From NCBI GenBank assembly GCA_013215465.1, contig JABSOW010000004.1, positions 1 to 64,000 on the forward strand: 64,000 nucleotides of DNA, given 5' to 3'. Below, one piece after another: positions 59,960-64,000 of this stretch (position 1 is the stretch's first letter; every line of letters starts with the position of its first letter). The DNA comes from Colwellia sp. GTDB taxonomy: Bacteria; Pseudomonadota; Gammaproteobacteria; Enterobacterales; Alteromonadaceae. The position numbers and the translations under genes are program-made. The notes under the pieces were generated by a model. That model was not told the origin of the DNA. It did not search any database and was given only the letters and a program-made list of their open reading frames with translations.

Positions 59960-60595
59960 TTAATTAATTAATTTTTTATCTGATTGACTCGCAGATTGCG
60001 GTTCAACGTTTGAACGTTTGTTAATTTTTTTTGCACTAAGCTTAATTTGCTGTTGATGATCAGACAATAAGGCTTGAAAGCGATGTTGTTGCTCAATTCT
60101 TTGTTCAAGCACTGCTTGTTTTTGAGGCTTTACTAATTGCTGGTAATTAAAACTTACTGGGTTAGCAAAACCTGCCAAAGGTTTGGTTTGAACAATGTGA
60201 TTCGGCGTAATAATTTCATTGTTATCTGCAACATTTTGTTGCACACCAACAATCATCAATCCCGCCGCTGAAGCGGCTATCGCCAATTGTCCAAGTGGTT
60301 TAATTAGCTGAACAACCTTAGCTTTAAATGTATTAGAGGCTTTAGCCACCACACGATTAGGAGCAAAAATTGTCGGTTCATCTCGCAGCGCATCAGCAAT
60401 TTGTGCTGATAAATCTAATTGCAATGCTGGTGGTATTTCATCACGAATCACATCACCAATTAAATGATAGTGCTGCCATGTTGTTGATAAGTGTTCATCC
60501 TTGAGCATACCATCAATAGCTTGCTCTGATTCATGATCAGTAGCTCGATAATTATCAACTAACGATGAGATTGTCTCAAATTTACTTTCACTCAT
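59960..60595 (-). CDS. rseA: Anti-sigma-E factor RseA
   Basis: This 211-residue inner-membrane protein sequesters sigma-E until DegS and RseP cut it during envelope stress. The cytoplasmic sigma-binding part (DNYRATDHESEQAIDGML and TWQHYHLIGDVIRDE) is conserved. A membrane segment (LGQLAIAASAAGLMIVG) is near residues 101-117, followed by a Gln-rich periplasmic region. It lies 30 bases after rpoE. Confidence 0.93.
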   Translation of the reverse strand: MSESKFETISSLVDNYRATDHESEQAIDGMLKDEHLSTTWQHYHLIGDVIRDEIPPALQLDLSAQIADALRDEPTIFAPNRVVAKASNTFKAKVVQLIKPLGQLAIAASAAGLMIVGVQQNVADNNEIITPNHIVQTKPLAGFANPVSFNYQQLVKPQKQAVLEQRIEQQHRFQALLSDHQQQIKLSAKKINKRSNVEPQSASQSDKKLIN

Positions 60596-60625
60596 ACTTT
60601 TACCTTAAATAATTAATTTTTCACA

Positions 60626-61207
60626 CTAATTTGCTTGCAGCAAAGGAGTAATTTTTCTATCGATAGCATCACGTGCTCTAAAAATACGTGAGCGTACCGT
60701 ACCAACTGGGCACTCCATGATAGTGGCTATTTCTTCATAACTTAAACCTTCAATTTCTCGAAAGTTAATAGCAATACGTAAATCATCAGGTAATTGCTTT
60801 ATCGCATCAAAAATAACTTTTTTAATTTCTTCCGTGAGTAATACTTTTTCAGGTGACGCATTCTCTCTTAGTGCATCTCCACCATCATAAAATTCTGCAT
60901 CTTCAATATCAACGTCATTACTAGGCGGTTTACGCCCTAAAGCAACACTATGATTTTTAGCACAATTTACTGCTATACGGTACAACCAAGTATAAAAGGC
61001 ACTTTCTCCTCTAAAATTAGGTAATGCTCGATAAGCTTTAATAAAAGCTTCTTGTACTATATCAGGCACATCACTTTGATTGCTAACATAACGTGACACC
61101 AAATTAGCCACCTTATGTTGATATTTCGTTACTAATAGGTTGAAGGCGTTTTTATCACCTTGCTGCACCCGTTCAACCAGTTTTTGGTCGACGTTCTGTT
61201 CGCTCAT
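60626..61207 (-). CDS. rpoE: Extracytoplasmic stress sigma factor RpoE
   Basis: This 193-residue ECF sigma factor directs the envelope stress response. Region 2 (DIVQEAFIKAYRALPNFRGES) and region 4 (LSYEEIATIMECPVGTVRSRIFRAR) are nearly as in E. coli. The ATG at 61207 gives the conserved MSEQ start. An ATG at 61216 lies too close to the AGGAG. It is first in the rseABC operon, and its own sigma-E promoter is visible upstream. Confidence 0.97.
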   Translation of the reverse strand: MSEQNVDQKLVERVQQGDKNAFNLLVTKYQHKVANLVSRYVSNQSDVPDIVQEAFIKAYRALPNFRGESAFYTWLYRIAVNCAKNHSVALGRKPPSNDVDIEDAEFYDGGDALRENASPEKVLLTEEIKKVIFDAIKQLPDDLRIAINFREIEGLSYEEIATIMECPVGTVRSRIFRARDAIDRKITPLLQAN

Positions 61208-61292
61208 TTGAGCCATTTCTCCTAACGATACCCTAATCTATTTTAAGGTAAAAATTCACTTTACACATTTGGCTCATAACAAACGCATCAAT

Positions 61293-61320
61293 TAAGACTA
61301 CTCATTTTAAAAAAAGTTCT
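61293..61320 (-). promoter_or_regulatory. Sigma-E promoter of rpoE
   Basis: On the minus strand AGAACTT (61314-61320), 16 bases, then TCTTA (61293-61297) match the sigma-E pattern GGAACTT-N16-TCTGA well. It lies 86 bases before the chosen rpoE start. This fits the positive autoregulation known for rpoE. Confidence 0.65.
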
Positions 61321-61429
61321 TTTTTATTTTACTTTTTTTTACATTTAGACTTATTTGAGCTTGATAATCCTGTTCCCAAGTGTCAATAAGCGGTAATATC
61401 ATCCTATAATACCTGATAATCCTTTATTT

Positions 61430-63028
61430 ATGAATCAACAAAACAATTGTGATGTGTTAATTATTGGCAGCGGCGCGGCGGGGTTAACACTCGCTTTACA
61501 TTTAGCAAAGAATGCTGATGTGGTTATTTTAAGTAAAGGACCACTTAACGAAGGTTCAACTTTTTATGCACAAGGAGGAATAGCTGCTGTTTTTGATGAA
61601 AATGATAGTATTGACTCACATGTAGCTGACACTATGATTGCGGGTGCTGGTTTATGCGATGAAAAAACGGTGCAATATACCGCAGAAAATGCCAGATCTT
61701 GCCTTGAATGGTTAATTGACCAAGGAGTTACCTTTGATAAAGAAGAAAGTGAGCAAGGTGAAAGGTATCACCTCACGCGCGAAGGCGGACATAGCCATCG
61801 TCGTATTCTTCATTCTGCTGATGCAACAGGTAAAGTAATACAAACGACCTTGGCTGACCGCGTTAGACAACATTCTCGTATCAGAATATTTGAACGTTAC
61901 AATGCCATTGATCTAATCTGCGAACCACACGAACAATTTGGTAAAAGTAAACAATGCATTGGCGCTTATATTTGGAATCGAAACAGCGAAAAAGTAGAAA
62001 GTATTTATGCACAAAAAACTATTTTGGCCACAGGGGGAGCCAGTAAGGTTTATCAATACACCTCGAACCCTGATGTAGCTAGTGGCGATGGCATAGCCAT
62101 GGCTTGGCGAGCAGGTTGTCGAGTTGCCAATATGGAATTTAATCAATTTCACCCTACTTGCCTTTTTCATCCAGATGCCGGAACTTTTCTATTAACTGAA
62201 GCTTTACGAGGTGAAGGGGCGAAATTAAGACGCCCAGATGGTAGCCGTTTTATGCCAGCCTTTGATCATCGCGCTGAATTAGCACCACGTGACATAGTTG
62301 CTCGCGCCATCGACTTTGAAATGAAACGCTTAGGTGTTGATTGCATGTATCTTGATATTAGCCACAAACCCAGTGATTTTATCAAGCAGCATTTCCCTAC
62401 CATCTACCAGCGCACCAAAGATTTAGGCATTGATATTACCAAACAACCTATCCCTGTAGTGCCGGCTGCTCACTATACTTGCGGTGGCGTTATGATAGAT
62501 CAGCAGGGTAAAACCGATGTTCATCAACTTTACGCCATTGGTGAAATGTCATATACCGGCTTACATGGTGCCAATCGTTTAGCCAGTAATTCTTTACTCG
62601 AATGTTTGGTCTTTGCCCGTGCTGCTGCATTAGAGATTAGTGAATCATTAAAGCCAAACAATCGTTTTATAACGTTACCTCGTTGGGATGAAAGTAGAGT
62701 AACGGATTCTGACGAAGAAGTTGTTATTCAACATAATTGGCACGAATTACGTCTGTTTATGTGGGATTATGTTGGCATTGTCAGAACGACTAAAAGACTT
62801 GAGCGAGCTTTACATAGAGTTGAACTCTTACAACGAGAAATTCAAGATTATTATCAAAATTTCAAAGTAAGCAATAACTTACTTGAATTAAGGAATTTAG
62901 TACAAGTCGCTGAATTAATTATTCGCTGTGCTATGGATAGAAAAGAAAGTCGAGGCTTACACTACACTTTAGATTATCCTGAACAACTAGCAGAATCAAA
63001 ACCGACAATTTTAAAACCTAATAATTAA
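61430..63028 (+). CDS. nadB: L-aspartate oxidase
   Basis: This 532-residue flavoenzyme oxidises aspartate to iminoaspartate, the first step of NAD synthesis. It shows the FAD motif [15 protein letters not shown], the [13 protein letters not shown] segment, the catalytic-loop [12 protein letters not shown], and [12 protein letters not shown]. Length is standard. It diverges from rpoE, as in E. coli. Its stop overlaps the convergent ygfX by four bases. Confidence 0.96.
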   Translation: MNQQNNCDVLIIGSGAAGLTLALHLAKNADVVILSKGPLNEGSTFYAQGGIAAVFDENDSIDSHVADTMIAGAGLCDEKTVQYTAENARSCLEWLIDQGVTFDKEESEQGERYHLTREGGHSHRRILHSADATGKVIQTTLADRVRQHSRIRIFERYNAIDLICEPHEQFGKSKQCIGAYIWNRNSEKVESIYAQKTILATGGASKVYQYTSNPDVASGDGIAMAWRAGCRVANMEFNQFHPTCLFHPDAGTFLLTEALRGEGAKLRRPDGSRFMPAFDHRAELAPRDIVARAIDFEMKRLGVDCMYLDISHKPSDFIKQHFPTIYQRTKDLGIDITKQPIPVVPAAHYTCGGVMIDQQGKTDVHQLYAIGEMSYTGLHGANRLASNSLLECLVFARAAALEISESLKPNNRFITLPRWDESRVTDSDEEVVIQHNWHELRLFMWDYVGIVRTTKRLERALHRVELLQREIQDYYQNFKVSNNLLELRNLVQVAELIIRCAMDRKESRGLHYTLDYPEQLAESKPTILKPNN

Positions 63029-63543
63029 GAAGTTTTTTTTAATTTTCTAATAATCTGTGCCAGTCGAGAAAAATTTTCTGCACTTAAACTATCGCGATAA
63101 ATAAACAGCCGTTTTTTACGGTTTTTATTTATCGTGTTGGGTAAAAAACCGGATGACGACAGGTTAGATAAAGGCACCATATAGAGCCAGCAGCCGAAAA
63201 AACTATACCGACTACTTGTTAGTAATTGAAATGACTCTTTGCTATTAACAGTGCATTCATCTGTATTTTCAAGCATATATTCAAATAAACAAACGCCGTT
63301 TTCATTTACTATCACCTGAAACCTAGTTAATTGCTCATTTCTTTGTTTTGCAATCAAAATACTCATTATAGTGATTGTTATTACCGCTATCACTAAAACA
63401 AACTGATAAGCATACGTGGTATAGCTTATCAATAGTAAGCTAAAAAAAACGCTTGCCGCTAAAAACAATAAATTGCGATAACGCGACGGTTTAATACAAA
63501 TATTATACTTTGACGCGGTTGAGAATAAGTTGCACCATGGCAT
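63025..63543 (-). CDS. ygfX: YgfX-like inner-membrane protein partner of SdhE
   Basis: This protein of about 172 residues has one or two membrane segments near residues 25-65 and a soluble C-terminal half, like the YgfX/CptA protein encoded with SdhE. It is diverged and would be hard to name without its position. The ATG at 63543 makes it overlap the end of sdhE by 41 bases. A GTG at 63561 would overlap by 59. No later start exists before the membrane segment, so a long overlap is needed. It also overlaps nadB by four bases at the 3' end. Confidence 0.7.
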   Translation of the reverse strand: MPWCNLFSTASKYNICIKPSRYRNLLFLAASVFFSLLLISYTTYAYQFVLVIAVITITIMSILIAKQRNEQLTRFQVIVNENGVCLFEYMLENTDECTVNSKESFQLLTSSRYSFFGCWLYMVPLSNLSSSGFLPNTINKNRKKRLFIYRDSLSAENFSRLAQIIRKLKKTS

Positions 63544-63769
63544 TAAGTTCGTGGTCTTCACAAGTTTTATGTCCCATAAACCAAGAAAATAAATCAGGAT
63601 CTTGCTCTGTTAGTAATCGTTCAAAAATACTTTGTTTTTCTGCGGTTAAATCATCATAAGCTTCATCCACAAAAGGAATAAAAAGTACATCAAGCTCTAA
63701 CATACCACGGCGACATGCCCATTTAAGTCTAGCCTTATTTACCGGTGGGGTGTTTACTTCTACTGACAT
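63503..63769 (-). CDS. sdhE: FAD assembly factor SdhE
   Basis: This 88-residue protein promotes covalent attachment of FAD to succinate dehydrogenase. The RGMLELD motif (RGxxE) and the helical fold pattern [19 protein letters not shown] fit the family closely. Its end overlaps the ygfX start, so the two are translated together. It diverges from the likely ygfZ. Confidence 0.93.
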   Translation of the reverse strand: MSVEVNTPPVNKARLKWACRRGMLELDVLFIPFVDEAYDDLTAEKQSIFERLLTEQDPDLFSWFMGHKTCEDHELNAMVQLILNRVKV

Positions 63770-63929
63770 TTTATATCCTCATTCACTAAAATTAGCGCTA
63801 TTGTAGCAATAACTCCAGTTTACTCGCCAATTTATTTAGCAATATTTATAGGAAAACTTTCAGTGATTGCTTGATTTTTAGCTATTCGACCGCATTTATC
63901 TATTACCAATCACTGCCTAGTTTTATCTT

Positions 63930-64000
63930 ATGACAATATCAACAGAAACCAATTTACCATCTCTTGAAAACTTACCAGAAACCTTCTTAGTTTCATTAGA
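63930..64000 (+). CDS. ygfZ: Partial gene start, probably YgfZ folate-binding protein
   Basis: An ATG at 63930 opens a frame to the window edge (23 codons, ending LPETFLVSL). YgfZ, which helps iron-sulfur enzyme assembly, lies divergent from sdhE in many gammaproteobacteria. The name rests on that gene order. The fragment alone is too short to prove it. Confidence 0.5.
   Translation, partial: MTISTETNLPSLENLPETFLVSL

Overview
The window is AT-rich chromosomal DNA of a gammaproteobacterium, most likely a Colwellia-like member of the Alteromonadales. This is inferred from familiar gene orders (rpoS-nlpD-yqaA-pcm-surE-truD-ispF-ispD-ftsB, relA-rlmD next to barA, lepA-lepB-rnc-era-recO-pdxJ, rpoE-rseA-rseB-rseC with divergent nadB, and sdhE-ygfX-ygfZ) and from base composition, not from a database match. 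No rRNA, tRNA, prophage, complete insertion sequence or CRISPR array was seen.

Positions 1-20400 are the accessory, catabolic part. At the left end a class III aminotransferase diverges from a gamma-glutamyl-GABA hydrolase homologue and an aldehyde dehydrogenase, which suggests polyamine or omega-amino-acid breakdown. A RadA-like ATPase follows (4084-5475). It has a near-consensus LexA box just upstream and an altered zinc motif, so it looks like an SOS-controlled RadA paralogue. From about 6.5 to 17.6 kb lies a coherent module. A Rieske oxygenase, an aldehyde dehydrogenase, a rubredoxin/rubredoxin-reductase fusion, a DAO-family amine oxidase, a EutQ-like cupin and a hotdog thioesterase run leftward. 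A BCCT transporter, a porin and a LysR regulator run rightward. The shared divergent promoter holds a perfect FNR-type box and a CRP-like site. I read this as uptake and oxidative breakdown of a quaternary ammonium compound, substrate unknown. A secreted DPP-IV-type peptidase closes the region.

Positions 20.4-31.8 kb hold D-cysteine desulfhydrase, a metA-metH pair behind five tandem MetJ-type boxes, a decayed DeoR-family regulator with a tandem repeat inside it, recA with its own LexA box, mutS and rpoS. Positions 31.9-48.7 kb are housekeeping: cell-envelope factors, protein repair, isoprenoid and nucleotide synthesis, enolase, stringent response and RNA modification. Two small inverted-repeat elements sit beside eno.

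Positions 48.8-64 kb hold the BarA hybrid kinase, the lepA-to-pdxJ genes, the sigma-E operon with a recognisable autoregulatory promoter, nadB, and the SdhE/YgfX pair. A gene start consistent with ygfZ is cut by the right edge. The parts most worth a second look are the RadA-like gene with its LexA box, the Rieske/rubredoxin module, the DeoR relic beside the Met boxes, and the small repeat elements.
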